Source: an uncultured Clostridia bacterium (lineage in GTDB: Bacteria > Bacillota > Clostridia > UBA1381 > UMGS1253). From it: 53,032 nucleotides of DNA. How positions within the stretch are numbered: position 1 is the first letter of the stretch; the number at the start of each line of letters is the position of its first letter. Positions 45,164 to 53,030 of the stretch are shown here, in pieces. The notes under the pieces are model-generated. The model saw only the letters and a program-made list of their open reading frames with translations, searched no databases and was not told the origin of the DNA. The stretch is taken from positions 1-53,032 of the forward strand of contig CAKSHP010000015.1 of assembly GCA_934457145.1 (NCBI GenBank), given 5' to 3'. The position numbers and the translations under genes are program-made.

Positions 45164-45199
45164 GTTTTTTTAATTTCGTCTTTTTTAAGATTGTTTTAT

Positions 45200-46330
45200 C
45201 TATTTAAGATACTTTTCGTCTATTGTGCTTGCAATAAGGTTTTCAAAATATTTATAGCTAACGTCTGCCCCGTGCGCTTTGGCAAGAGCGTCGGTATATT
45301 TGTCAAACGGAATAATTCTTATATTTGAAAAGCGGTTTTCATATTGATTTACAACCGGCCTTACATAAACATTTTCAATCCTTTTTTCATCGCCCTTTTT
45401 AACAAAGTCAAACTTAACCGTCAGTCCCAGAAGATTAACCGGCGAAACCTGAGCTGAAATATAGTTTCCCAAAGAATACACAACCAAAGTGTTTCCTACA
45501 TATTCCACAGGCTGAATTGCGTGCGGATGGGTTCCTATTATAACATCGCATCCGTTTTCACTTAAGATTTTTGCGCTTTCCTGCTGGATTTGGTTCGGTC
45601 TTGTCTGGTCTTCATCGCCCCAATGCAAACAGCAAACCGTAAAGTCTGCCTCTTCCTTTGCTCTTTTAAGCGTTTCAACCATATTTTCGCAGCCGTTTTC
45701 ATAATCCGCAAGCGGAACATAATACTCGCTGTCTGCCGGAAGCGAAAGTCCGTTTGTGTGATATGTAAAATTCATAAACGCAATTTTTATGCCGTTTCTT
45801 TCAACTATTTTTATATTGTCCTCTCCCTTTTTGTAAATTCCTATACATGTTGCCTCGGGGTGGTTTTGATAAAACTCATATGTGTTTTTTATTCCTTTTT
45901 CCCACTTGTCAAACACATGGTTTGTAGCATGGGAAAACACATCAAACCCCAGATCTATCATATCGCGCCCAAGCTCCTGCGGCGAATTAAACAAAGGATA
46001 AGACGAAAGCCCCATCTGCGTTCCGCCGAGTATCGTTTCCTGATTTATATAAGCAATATCGGCATTTTTAATATCATCTGCCACAAGAGAATACATAGGC
46101 TTAAAGTCAAAATCGTCGCCGGGGGCGTTTTTGTCTGCCTGCCAGTAAACGCAGTTGTGTATAAGATTGTCGCCCGCACCGTAAAACGAAACTCTTTCCT
46201 CCGCCGGCTCAGGCGTGCTCACGGGCGCCGATGCCTGTTTTGCGCCGTCCGCATCTTTTTTATCTGCGCATCCCGAAAACAAAAGCATTGCCGAAATCAA
46301 AACGCACATTGTTTTATATATTTTTTTCAT
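45200..46330 (-). CDS. CapA-family (PGA_cap) lipoprotein
   Basis: 376 residues. Lipobox LLFSGC (Cys21) marks a lipoprotein on the outer face of the membrane. The metallophosphatase-like CapA fold shows GAGDNLIHN, NQETILGG, SHATNHVFDKW, CLHWGDE, GTHPHAIQPVEYV and YSLGNYI. CapA proteins are linked to poly-gamma-glutamate capsule, but no capB/C genes are present here and many relatives are stand-alone; a wall- or glycan-related hydrolase is as likely. It has its own promoter, divergent from the surface cluster. Confidence 0.88.
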   Translation of the reverse strand: MKKIYKTMCVLISAMLLFSGCADKKDADGAKQASAPVSTPEPAEERVSFYGAGDNLIHNCVYWQADKNAPGDDFDFKPMYSLVADDIKNADIAYINQETILGGTQMGLSSYPLFNSPQELGRDMIDLGFDVFSHATNHVFDKWEKGIKNTYEFYQNHPEATCIGIYKKGEDNIKIVERNGIKIAFMNFTYHTNGLSLPADSEYYVPLADYENGCENMVETLKRAKEEADFTVCCLHWGDEDQTRPNQIQQESAKILSENGCDVIIGTHPHAIQPVEYVGNTLVVYSLGNYISAQVSPVNLLGLTVKFDFVKKGDEKRIENVYVRPVVNQYENRFSNIRIIPFDKYTDALAKAHGADVSYKYFENLIASTIDEKYLK

Positions 46331-46361
46331 ATGTATCTCCCCTTCATTTGTTTGTATCTAT

Positions 46362-46390
46362 AGTATATCAAAAATTCAGCCAAAAATCAA
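46362..46390 (-). promoter_or_regulatory. Promoter of the CapA-like gene
   Basis: Minus strand: TTGATT, 17-base spacer ending TGA, TATACT. Confidence 0.6.
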
Positions 46391-46448
46391 CACCGCCGCA
46401 CATTTTACTTTTCTTTTCGGTATTTCATAGTCAAAAAAACTAAATGTA

Positions 46449-46477
46449 TTGACTTTTTCAGCTAAATATTATATAAT
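46449..46477 (+). promoter_or_regulatory. Promoter of the surface-gene cluster
   Basis: TTGACT, 17-base spacer, TATAAT: near-consensus. Confidence 0.75.
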
Positions 46478-46498
46478 TTGTTCAAAAGCCGACCGTTT

Positions 46499-46539
46499 TG
46501 CGGCATAGTTTTTTGGCCGCATATTTTTTATTTATTTTT
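46499..46539 (+). promoter_or_regulatory. Terminator-like hairpin in the cluster leader (possible attenuator)
   Basis: TGCGGC pairs with GCCGCA around an 11-base loop and is followed by a T-rich tract, all between the promoter and the GGAGG box of the first gene. An upstream GCCG (46488-46491) could instead pair with CGGC of the left arm, giving a competing structure. Conditional read-through is an inference. Confidence 0.45.
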
Positions 46540-46553
46540 CGGAGGTTTTATAC

Positions 46554-46955
46554 ATGCGAAAAAAACATTGCAGTCTGAAAAAAGAACTTACACTCTATGC
46601 ACTCACCGGCATATTTACAACTGCTGTAAACCTGATTGTTTATTTTGAATGTTTAAAATTTATACCGCCTGCGGCAAGCAATGTTTGCGGATGGTTTTGC
46701 TGCACGCTTTTTGCATATATGACAAGCAGCCGCCTTGTGTTCGGTGCGGGCGGAAACGAATTTTCAAAAAAGTTAAAGCAGTGTGCGTCTTTTTTTGCCG
46801 TGCGCTTTGTTTCGGGCTTTATGGAAACCGTTGCGGTCTACATATTTATTCAGAAAATGAATTTAAACGACCTTGCCGTTAAGCTTGCCTCGGGCGTGTT
46901 CGTGGTTATTTTTAACTATCTTTTCAGCAAGGTTATGATTTTTAAAAAATCTTAA
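46554..46955 (+). CDS. GtrA-family membrane protein
   Basis: 133 residues with four membrane segments, matching GtrA/DPMS-flippase-like proteins: LTLYALTGIFTTAVNLIVYF, VCGWFCCTLFAYMTSSRLVF, RFVSGFMETVAVYIF and the C-terminal FVVIFNYLFSKVMIFKKS. Members help move polyprenyl-phosphate-linked sugars across the membrane for wall or surface-glycan decoration. First gene of the plus-strand surface cluster, so it may serve glycosylation of the proteins encoded after it. Confidence 0.9.
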   Translation: MRKKHCSLKKELTLYALTGIFTTAVNLIVYFECLKFIPPAASNVCGWFCCTLFAYMTSSRLVFGAGGNEFSKKLKQCASFFAVRFVSGFMETVAVYIFIQKMNLNDLAVKLASGVFVVIFNYLFSKVMIFKKS

Positions 46956-46979
46956 ATTTTCAGACAGGGAGAAATTTTT

Positions 46980-47987
46980 ATGCGTAAATATTTCAAAAAA
47001 TTTATTGCCGCCGTCTGCGCGGCAGCGCTTTTGTGTGTTCCGGCGGCAAACGCTTATGACAGCGAATCGCTCGCAGCTGCAAAAACCCTTTTTGACATCG
47101 GGCTTATGAGCGGAAGCAGCGAAACTTTCAGCGCAGAGTCAATGGATCTGGACAGCTTTGCAACGCGCGCGCAGCTCGCGGTTGTTATAACAAGAATGCT
47201 CGGCAAGGACGACAAGGCATGTTATCAGCAAAATCCGCATCCGTTTTCGGATGTTCCTTCATGGGCGTCGCCTTATGTCGGCTGGCTTTATGAAAACTAT
47301 CTTGCCCATGGCTACTCCGACACTTACTACGGCGCAAACGACTATGCAACGCTTCAGCAGTTTTCGGCAATGATGCTGCGCGCTCTCGGATACTTTGAGT
47401 CGGAGGGCGATTTCGAATATGAAAACGCAGTTAATTTTGCAATAAGCATCGGTCTTACAGAGCAGTCGGATATTTATAAATATGAACTTGTGCGGTCCGA
47501 TATGGTTAAAATCTGTTTAAAGGCGCTTAAGCTGCCTGTAAAAAACTCCAGACGGCTTTTATCCCAAAAGCTTTGCGATGAAAAAGCAATTTCAAAACAG
47601 GCGCTGGAGCTTTTAAACGTTTCAACTCCGGACGCCCTCGGCGCATATTTTACCCATATTGAAAACAATCTTCCCGATATAAAAGCGCTGAAAACCGGCA
47701 ACACAATAACAGTCAAATTTTCATCTCCCGTTGAACACTACGGAATAAGAGTGTTTTTTATATCTCCGTCAAGTCCCGCAGTTGCCGAAGCGCCGTTAAA
47801 CGGCTCCGGCACATATTACACAAAGGGCAAAATCTCGTATATAAACGGAGGCAGCGCGGGATATATAAACGAGCTTACAATTCACAATTTTCCCGGCGGT
47901 GGCGGCTCAAAGATTATTGTTGTTAAAACAACGAGCGAAGGCGCCTCCTACAGCTTTTCGGGAAAAACAAACATAATATCTTTATAA
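46980..47987 (+). CDS. Secreted protein with SLH repeats
   Basis: 335 residues. Signal peptide 1-25 (AAANA-type cut before YDSES). SLH-like repeats lie at about 26-80, 85-140 and 145-200: FATRAQLAVVITRMLG, PFSDVPSWASPYVGWLYENYLAHGYS and FSAMMLRALGYF; they are more degenerate than in the protein at the left edge. A C-terminal beta-rich region (about 225-335) with a GGGGS loop is unassigned. It probably attaches to wall polymer. 24 bases after gtrA and 20 before the next gene; AGGGAG before the ATG. Confidence 0.85.
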   Translation: MRKYFKKFIAAVCAAALLCVPAANAYDSESLAAAKTLFDIGLMSGSSETFSAESMDLDSFATRAQLAVVITRMLGKDDKACYQQNPHPFSDVPSWASPYVGWLYENYLAHGYSDTYYGANDYATLQQFSAMMLRALGYFESEGDFEYENAVNFAISIGLTEQSDIYKYELVRSDMVKICLKALKLPVKNSRRLLSQKLCDEKAISKQALELLNVSTPDALGAYFTHIENNLPDIKALKTGNTITVKFSSPVEHYGIRVFFISPSSPAVAEAPLNGSGTYYTKGKISYINGGSAGYINELTIHNFPGGGGSKIIVVKTTSEGASYSFSGKTNIISL

Positions 47988-48007
47988 GTAAAAGAAAGGA
48001 GTCTGAC

Positions 48008-49573
48008 GTGAAATTTTTTAAATCGCTTATTGTTTTTTTCCTTTTTGCATCCACTGCCGTTTCCGCGGCGCCCTCTCTAAAATATTATAATGCCGGCACG
48101 CTTTCGTCATGGACGGAGGAGTCTTATTATAATTCGCCGGTTATATGCGATATAGACGGCGACGGAAATGATGAAATTATTTTTTCAAACTATTCAATAA
48201 CCGTACTTGATGCAAAAACGGGAAATGTTAAATGGAAAGTTAATTCGGGACACGACCGCAGCGAGAATTTTTTTGAATTCGGCAAAAGCGTCGGTCACAC
48301 ATGGTGCGACGCGGTTGTAAAAGATATCGACGCCGACGGCAAAAAAGAAATTATAACCGTTCACGGCAGCGGTCTTATATCCGTTCTCGATTCAAACGGA
48401 TATTTTAAACCCGGCTGGCCGCAAACCCCTTTAAACGTTACGGCAAGGAGCGTTAAGGCAGAGGATCTCGATTTAGACGGAAAATGCGAAATCGCCGTTG
48501 GCTACGGAACCGGAAATGCCGCCAGCGTTTATGTTTTAAACTGTGACGGCACAATCCGCCCCGGCTGGCCGCAGCTTGCCGACGCAAGCGGAAACAGCGG
48601 CTGGAGCTACGGCGTGTTTATGAACGGCATAACAATAGCGGATATCGATAACAACGGCTACAAAGAAATTATCGTTCCGACCGACACGTCGTTTATAAGC
48701 GTATACAATGCCGACGGCACACAGTATGTTGCAAACCGCGAGGTGTTCGGCGGAAGATACTGGTCCCAGATTGCATTTTACGAAGACTACAGCTCCGAAA
48801 TCCGCGGCGATAACAGCGGCTGGGGGCTTCCCGTCACGGGCAGCGAGCTTCGCGAAGAATTATACAAAGGCGAGTTCGGCCATGCAATGACAACTGTCTG
48901 CGATATCGACGGCGACGGTAAAAAAGAAATTATCAGTTCGCTTATCATGTGCAACAGAAAATATGCGCCGGTGTATCCTCCGACGGAATACATGAGCATA
49001 TGTATCCTCAATGCCGACCGCACAAGATTTAAAAACGAATTTTTAGACGCCGACTGGACAACAATCCCGACAGACCTCGGAAAACCGCTTGTCCAAAACA
49101 CTGTGTCGATTGCGTCGGGCGTGTGCCAGACGCCGGTCGTGAGCGATATCGACGGCGACGGCAAAAATGAAATTCTTTTTAATTCCTATAACGGAAAACT
49201 GCATTGCTTTTCATTAAACAAAACCGAGCCTTATGCCTGGCCGTACAGTTTAACAAGGCGCACAAGCCCGCTTTTTGAATATGCTTCGCCCCCTGTGTGT
49301 GTTGATATTGATTTTGACGGAAAACAGGAAATCATCTTTGCTTCGTCATATGACGAAACACAGGCTCTGCCCTCTGTTATGCAGGCAAGCCTTTATATTT
49401 TAAACTATGAGGGGCGCCTAATAAGCAAAACGCCGCTTCCTCCGGCAAAAGAGGCTCAAAATAAACACAACGGCGTTAAAAGCGCACCGCAGGTTAAAGA
49501 CATAGACGGCGACGGAAGATATGAAGTTGTTTTAAACACGACAAACGGCGCAATCTGCGTTTATGATTTGTAA
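48008..49573 (+). CDS. Secreted FG-GAP/VCBS beta-propeller protein
   Basis: 521 residues from GTG at 48008 (AAAGGAG upstream). Signal peptide 1-20. At least eight calcium-binding blade motifs of the DIDGDGKxEI form occur from about residue 45 to the end (for example DIDGDGNDEIIF, DIDADGKKEIIT, DLDLDGKCEIAV, DIDNNGYKEIIV, DIDFDGKQEIIF). These make an integrin-alpha-like propeller filling almost the whole protein. No anchor of its own, so it may associate with the SLH protein made just upstream. Likely role: adhesion or glycan binding outside the cell; the ligand is unknown. Confidence 0.88.
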   Translation: MKFFKSLIVFFLFASTAVSAAPSLKYYNAGTLSSWTEESYYNSPVICDIDGDGNDEIIFSNYSITVLDAKTGNVKWKVNSGHDRSENFFEFGKSVGHTWCDAVVKDIDADGKKEIITVHGSGLISVLDSNGYFKPGWPQTPLNVTARSVKAEDLDLDGKCEIAVGYGTGNAASVYVLNCDGTIRPGWPQLADASGNSGWSYGVFMNGITIADIDNNGYKEIIVPTDTSFISVYNADGTQYVANREVFGGRYWSQIAFYEDYSSEIRGDNSGWGLPVTGSELREELYKGEFGHAMTTVCDIDGDGKKEIISSLIMCNRKYAPVYPPTEYMSICILNADRTRFKNEFLDADWTTIPTDLGKPLVQNTVSIASGVCQTPVVSDIDGDGKNEILFNSYNGKLHCFSLNKTEPYAWPYSLTRRTSPLFEYASPPVCVDIDFDGKQEIIFASSYDETQALPSVMQASLYILNYEGRLISKTPLPPAKEAQNKHNGVKSAPQVKDIDGDGRYEVVLNTTNGAICVYDL

Positions 49574-49602
49574 AATATAAAGCAAAACCGCAATATGCCT
49601 GC

Positions 49603-49629
49603 TGTCCTTAAATATGTTGTTTAAGGACA
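49603..49629 (+). repeat. Recombination-like dyad, copy C
   Basis: Arm TGTCCTTAAA, spacer TATGTTG, arm TTTAAGGACA: perfect 10-bp inverted arms, identical to those beside the recombinase at 1.3-2.7 kb. The spacer differs from TACCTTG at two of seven bases. It lies between the propeller gene and the stalk-domain gene. The next bases AAATG also match copy B. Confidence 0.75.
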
Positions 49630-49695
49630 AATGCTGCCTTTTTTCGGATGCGCAAATTTGCTTTGCGGTAAATTTTAAAAAAAGAGGGATTTAAG

Positions 49696-50403
49696 ATGAG
49701 AGAAAAACTGAAAGGCTTGGTGGCAGGGCTTTTAATAGGCACCACCGTAGCAGGCGGCTCTGTTTGGGCTGCAACGGGCATGCGTTCGATTGACGTTATG
49801 TTCGACAACATTAAAATCTATATGGACGGCGAGCTTGTTGAACCAAAGGACGCAAACGGACAAACCGTTGAACCGTTTGTTTACAACGGCACAACATATC
49901 TTCCGGTGCGCGCGGTAAGCAATGCTATCGGAAAAGACGTAAGCTGGGACGGCGTTGAAAAGGTTGTTTACCTCGGCGCAAAACCGGGCAGCAGCGAAAA
50001 CTGGCTTGATGTGTGCGGTCCGTATCAGTACACACAAGGCACAGAATACCGTTTAACAGATAATAAATACTTTACCATGTCCGGTAAAAAATACACCAAC
50101 GGCTATGTTCTTGAGGGACGCGGATTCAGCAAAATTGAAGCACTGTATAACTTAAATTCTCAGTACAAATCACTGTCATTTACTGTAGGGCATATAGACG
50201 GAAAGAAAAATGTTAATGCAACATTAAACATTTATTTAGACGGCATAATCGCATATACCACCGAACTTAAATATGACGATGTTGCAAAAAAAGTAACCGT
50301 ACCGTTAAACGGTGCTCTTCAAATGAAAATAGAAGTAGCCTACAGCAAAGGGCAAACAAAATCCAGTGTAGCTTACGGTTTTTCCGAGGGCGAATTTAAA
50401 TAA
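49696..50403 (+). CDS. Stalk-domain secreted protein with NPCBM-like C-terminus
   Basis: 235 residues, ATG at 49696 after GAGGGA. Signal peptide 1-26 (GTTVAGGSVWA). Residues 30-95 are a copper-amine-oxidase-N-like stalk domain (MRSIDVMFDNIKIYMDGE, FVYNGTTYLPVRAVSNAIG). The rest (about 100-235) resembles an NPCBM carbohydrate-binding module (GRGFSKIEALYNLNSQYKSL). Despite the domain name no copper site or oxidase is present. Likely a small extracellular glycan-binding or assembly protein. The 122-base gap before it contains dyad C and a short hairpin (CGCAAA/TTTGCG, 49651-49667), but no clear promoter. Confidence 0.85.
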   Translation: MREKLKGLVAGLLIGTTVAGGSVWAATGMRSIDVMFDNIKIYMDGELVEPKDANGQTVEPFVYNGTTYLPVRAVSNAIGKDVSWDGVEKVVYLGAKPGSSENWLDVCGPYQYTQGTEYRLTDNKYFTMSGKKYTNGYVLEGRGFSKIEALYNLNSQYKSLSFTVGHIDGKKNVNATLNIYLDGIIAYTTELKYDDVAKKVTVPLNGALQMKIEVAYSKGQTKSSVAYGFSEGEFK

Positions 50404-50412
50404 TAAACTTTT

Positions 50413-50450
50413 CGGCGGCGGTGCCTTTGCGCATTGCCGCCCGATTTTTT
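50413..50450 (+). terminator. Terminator of the surface-gene cluster
   Basis: GGCGGC-GG-TGC pairs with GCA-TT-GCCGCC (two G-U pairs), 6-base loop, six T after GGA-like CGA. Confidence 0.85.
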
Positions 50451-50509
50451 AATATATAACTGCAAATCAACACAATATTAAATTTAAAGCTTTAAACTAA
50501 ACCACACAA

Positions 50510-50550
50510 CTGCCGCAGCAAAAAATAATCGCTGCGGCAGTTATTTTTAA
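50510..50550 (+). terminator. Second terminator hairpin before lysS
   Basis: CTGCCGCAGC pairs with GCTGCGGCAG, loop of 11, then TTATTTTT. About 100 bases after the first terminator in the same direction. A 14-bp palindrome TTTAAAGCTTTAAA (50483-50496) lies between the two. Confidence 0.75.
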
Positions 50551-50576
50551 ATATTTTCAATAAATAAAAAAAAGTA

Positions 50577-50605
50577 TTGTCAAAATGGCAAATCTGGTGT
50601 ATAAT
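50577..50605 (+). promoter_or_regulatory. lysS promoter
   Basis: TTGTCA, 17-base spacer, TATAAT. The leader holds a small CCCGC/GCGGG hairpin (50647-50667) but no T-box features. Confidence 0.75.
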
Positions 50606-50687
50606 GTTTAATATATGTTTAAATTAAAATACTAAAATTTAAATTGCCCGCGCTTTTAATTTGCGGGTGGAAAGGCATTGATATACT

Positions 50688-52250
50688 ATGGAAGAAACGA
50701 AAAACAACTATACAGACGAAAAGGAATTGTCCGAACTTTTGCAAATACGACGCGATAAGCTCACAGAACTTCAAAACGAAGGCCGCGATCCCTTTAAAAT
50801 CACAAAGTTTAACAGAACGCACACCTCTAAAGACATCAAAGAAAATTACACAGAAGAAGATCGTGAACTCAAAAAAAGAGGCAGTGACGAAGTTGAAATT
50901 ATAAAGGCAAAGATTTCTCCTCTTGACGGACAAAACGTTATCGTTGCCGGACGCATTATGTCCAAGCGCGGCATGGGCAAAGTCGGTTTTGTTCACATTG
51001 CCGATTTGCACGGTCAAATTCAGATATTTGTTAAAAAAGATATTCTCGGCGAAGACGAGTATAACCATTTTAAAAAGCTTGATACAGGCGATATAATCGG
51101 TGCGGAGGGCGAAGTGTTCACAACGCAGACAGGCGAAATTTCAATAAGAGCATCTAAAATCACTCTTCTTTCAAAATCGCTTTTGCCGCTCCCCGAAAAG
51201 TTTCACGGCATGACAAACACCGATATGCGTTACCGTCAGCGTTATATCGACCTTATAATGAACAGCGATGTTAAAGACACATTTGTAAAGCGTTCGAAAA
51301 TAATCTCGTCAATCAGAAGATATCTCGACGGTCAGGGCTTTCTGGAAGTTGAAACGCCTATGCTTGTATCAAATGCAGGCGGTGCGGCGGCCCGTCCGTT
51401 TGAAACGCATTTTAATGCGCTCGATGAAGACTTTAAGCTGCGTATTTCTCTTGAGCTTTATTTAAAACGTCTTATCGTCGGCGGACTTGAAAAGGTATAT
51501 GAAATCGGCAGAGTTTTCAGAAACGAAGGTCTTGACACGCGCCATAACCCGGAATTTACGCTTATGGAGCTTTATCAGGCATACACCGATTATCACGGTA
51601 TGATGGATTTAACGGAAAACTTATACCGCCATGTTGCAAACGAAGTTTTAGGCACAACAAAAATCGTCTACAACGGAATTGAAATGGATCTCGGCAAGCC
51701 TTTTGAAAGAATCACAATGGTCGATGCTGTTAAAAAATATGCAAACGTTGATTTTAATGAAATTGCAACGCTCGAAGAAGCAAGAAAAGCTGCCGATGAG
51801 CATCACATTGAATATGAACAGCACCACAAAAAGGGCGATATTTTAAATCTTTTCTTTGAAGAATATGTTGAAGAACATCTCCTTCAGCCAACGTTTGTTA
51901 TGGATCATCCGGTTGAAATTTCGCCGCTCACAAAGAAAAAGCCCGAAAACCCGGACTATGTTGAGCGTTTTGAGTTCTTTATGAACGGCTGGGAAATGGC
52001 AAACGCATATTCCGAGCTTAACGATCCTATCGATCAGCGCGAAAGATTTAAAGCTCAGGAAGAGCTTTTGGCACACGGTGACGAAGAAGCAAACACCACC
52101 GATGAAGACTTTATGCGCGCTTTGGAAATCGGTATGGCACCGACCGGCGGTATCGGATTCGGTATCGACAGAATGTGCATGCTTTTGACCGACTCTGCCG
52201 CAATCCGCGATGTGCTTCTGTTCCCGACAATGAAGCCGCTTGATAAATAA
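50688..52250 (+). CDS. lysS: Lysyl-tRNA synthetase, class II
   Basis: 520 residues. Charges tRNA-Lys. N-terminal OB-fold anticodon-binding domain (about 65-170; VIVAGRIMSKRGMGKVGFVHI), then the class II core: motif 2 FRNEGLDTRHNPEFTLMELY and motif 3 GGIGFGIDRMCMLL near the C-terminus. Slightly longer than usual at the N-terminus (about 25 residues). ATG at 50688 after GGAAAGG. Monocistronic: own promoter, terminator at 52379. Confidence 0.98.
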   Translation: MEETKNNYTDEKELSELLQIRRDKLTELQNEGRDPFKITKFNRTHTSKDIKENYTEEDRELKKRGSDEVEIIKAKISPLDGQNVIVAGRIMSKRGMGKVGFVHIADLHGQIQIFVKKDILGEDEYNHFKKLDTGDIIGAEGEVFTTQTGEISIRASKITLLSKSLLPLPEKFHGMTNTDMRYRQRYIDLIMNSDVKDTFVKRSKIISSIRRYLDGQGFLEVETPMLVSNAGGAAARPFETHFNALDEDFKLRISLELYLKRLIVGGLEKVYEIGRVFRNEGLDTRHNPEFTLMELYQAYTDYHGMMDLTENLYRHVANEVLGTTKIVYNGIEMDLGKPFERITMVDAVKKYANVDFNEIATLEEARKAADEHHIEYEQHHKKGDILNLFFEEYVEEHLLQPTFVMDHPVEISPLTKKKPENPDYVERFEFFMNGWEMANAYSELNDPIDQRERFKAQEELLAHGDEEANTTDEDFMRALEIGMAPTGGIGFGIDRMCMLLTDSAAIRDVLLFPTMKPLDK

Positions 52251-52378
52251 ACCGCTATATATAGCTACATTAGAGCTATCTGTAACAATATATTGTGTTT
52301 TTGGAGTAAAGGGAATATGAATTTACCAAATTATTTACCAAAAAATTTATTTAAAAGCACTCGATATAGTAACCAAAA

Positions 52379-52407
52379 GGCACTATCTTTTACGGATAGT
52401 GCTTTTT
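52379..52407 (+). terminator. Terminator downstream of lysS
   Basis: GCACTATC pairs with GATAGTGC, 7-base loop, five T. A 183-base open frame (52318-52502) crosses it and is judged spurious. Confidence 0.8.
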
Positions 52408-52524
52408 CAATGTCCTGTTTTATTAAATATTTTGATGTGTACTTTTCAAAAATATGGCGTGGTACTTTAAAAATAATTGAAGTATCTCATAATATCTTTT
52501 GAAGTGTGCAAGTAGATTTATTTA

Positions 52525-52558
52525 TGTTATACTGTATGTAGTGAAACATAATCACTAC
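52525..52558 (+). promoter_or_regulatory. Extended -10 promoter with overlapping palindrome
   Basis: TGT followed by TATACT (52525-52533), then GTAGTGA, 7 bases, TCACTAC (52538-52558), a perfect inverted repeat at the predicted transcription start. It may be an operator for the neighbouring XRE regulator or the 5' hairpin of a small RNA. Confidence 0.4.
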
Positions 52559-52629
52559 CCTAATTCTTTTATTTTGAAACAACCACAAACAACCACACGA
52601 AGCAAGGAGCGGAAAACCGCTCTTTCTTT
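52538..52629 (+). ncRNA. Candidate small RNA between lysS and the XRE gene
   Basis: About 90 bases start at the extended -10 promoter, begin with a 7-bp hairpin, continue with an unstructured A/C-rich part containing two ACAACCACA-like units and an AAGGAG, and end in a compact terminator (GAGCGG, AAAA, CCGCTC, then TTTCTTT). No ORF with a plausible start fits. No known RNA family is recognised. Confidence 0.3.
52607..52629 (+). terminator. Terminator-like hairpin
   Basis: GAGCGG and CCGCTC around AAAA, followed by a T-rich tail. It would end any rightward transcript from 52525. Confidence 0.65.
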
Positions 52630-52642
52630 GTATCTAAAATAA

Positions 52643-52685
52643 AATAACCACCATAGCAAATATCATACTGCATACGGCGGTTATT
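52643..52685 (-). terminator. Terminator overlapping the XRE stop codon
   Basis: Minus strand: AATAACC and CC pair with GG and GGTTATT around a 23-base loop, followed by TTTATTTT. One arm includes the stop codon. Confidence 0.6.
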
Positions 52686-52983
52686 ATGTTCTGTTGGATT
52701 TATTAAATTCTGCTATTACTCTGCGAACAGTATCAATTTGTGTTTCGTTAAGTGTAGATACATCAAGTGTTTTGCTTTTTTCCACTCCAAGCAAATAATC
52801 GGTTGTTACCTTGAAATAATCAGCTATTAGAATTAGCGTATCAAATGTAGGATAGCCCATACCATTTTCATATTTACTTACAACAGCTTTTGATAAACCT
52901 AATTGAAAGCCTAATTCTTTCTGTGTTAAGTTATGGCTTTTGCGTAGTTGTTTTAATATTGTTCCAAAATCACAAACATTCAT
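52684..52983 (-). CDS. XRE/Cro-type transcriptional regulator
   Basis: 99 residues, ATG at 52983 after AAAGGCGG. The helix-turn-helix spans about 7-60 (LRKSHNLTQKELGFQLGLSK ... VSKYENGMGYPTFDTLILIA), the HTH_3 pattern of phage, ICE and toxin-antitoxin repressors. A short C-terminal helix (65-99) may dimerise. Its style differs from the metabolic genes to the left, and it could be the first gene of an accessory segment beyond the window. Confidence 0.9.
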   Translation of the reverse strand: MNVCDFGTILKQLRKSHNLTQKELGFQLGLSKAVVSKYENGMGYPTFDTLILIADYFKVTTDYLLGVEKSKTLDVSTLNETQIDTVRRVIAEFNKSNRT

Positions 52984-53000
52984 TTAAACACCGCCTTTGT

Positions 53001-53030
53001 AATATAATATTATATACCAAAAACGGTTTA
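53001..53030 (-). promoter_or_regulatory. XRE promoter with possible operator
   Basis: Minus-strand TATAAT at 53009-53014; the -35 would lie past the window edge. An imperfect dyad TATACC, six bases, GGTTTA (53013-53030) overlaps the spacer, fitting self-repression. Confidence 0.4.

Noticed and set aside
45200..46330. Poly-gamma-glutamate capsule locus
   Set aside because: Only a CapA-like protein is present; capB, capC and capD-like genes are absent.
48140..49530. Repeated GATATCGACGGCGACGG-like DNA
   Set aside because: These are the codons of the calcium-binding blades of the propeller protein, not a DNA repeat or CRISPR array.
50451..50509. Small RNA between the two terminators before lysS
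   Set aside because: No convincing promoter lies between them; a double terminator is simpler.
50606..50687. T-box leader for lysS (also sought before alaS and metG)
   Set aside because: No T-box motif, specifier stem or antiterminator was found; leaders are too short.
52318..52502. Open frame after lysS with an AAAGGGA-like box
   Set aside because: It spans the lysS terminator hairpin, its composition is not protein-like and it matches no family I know.
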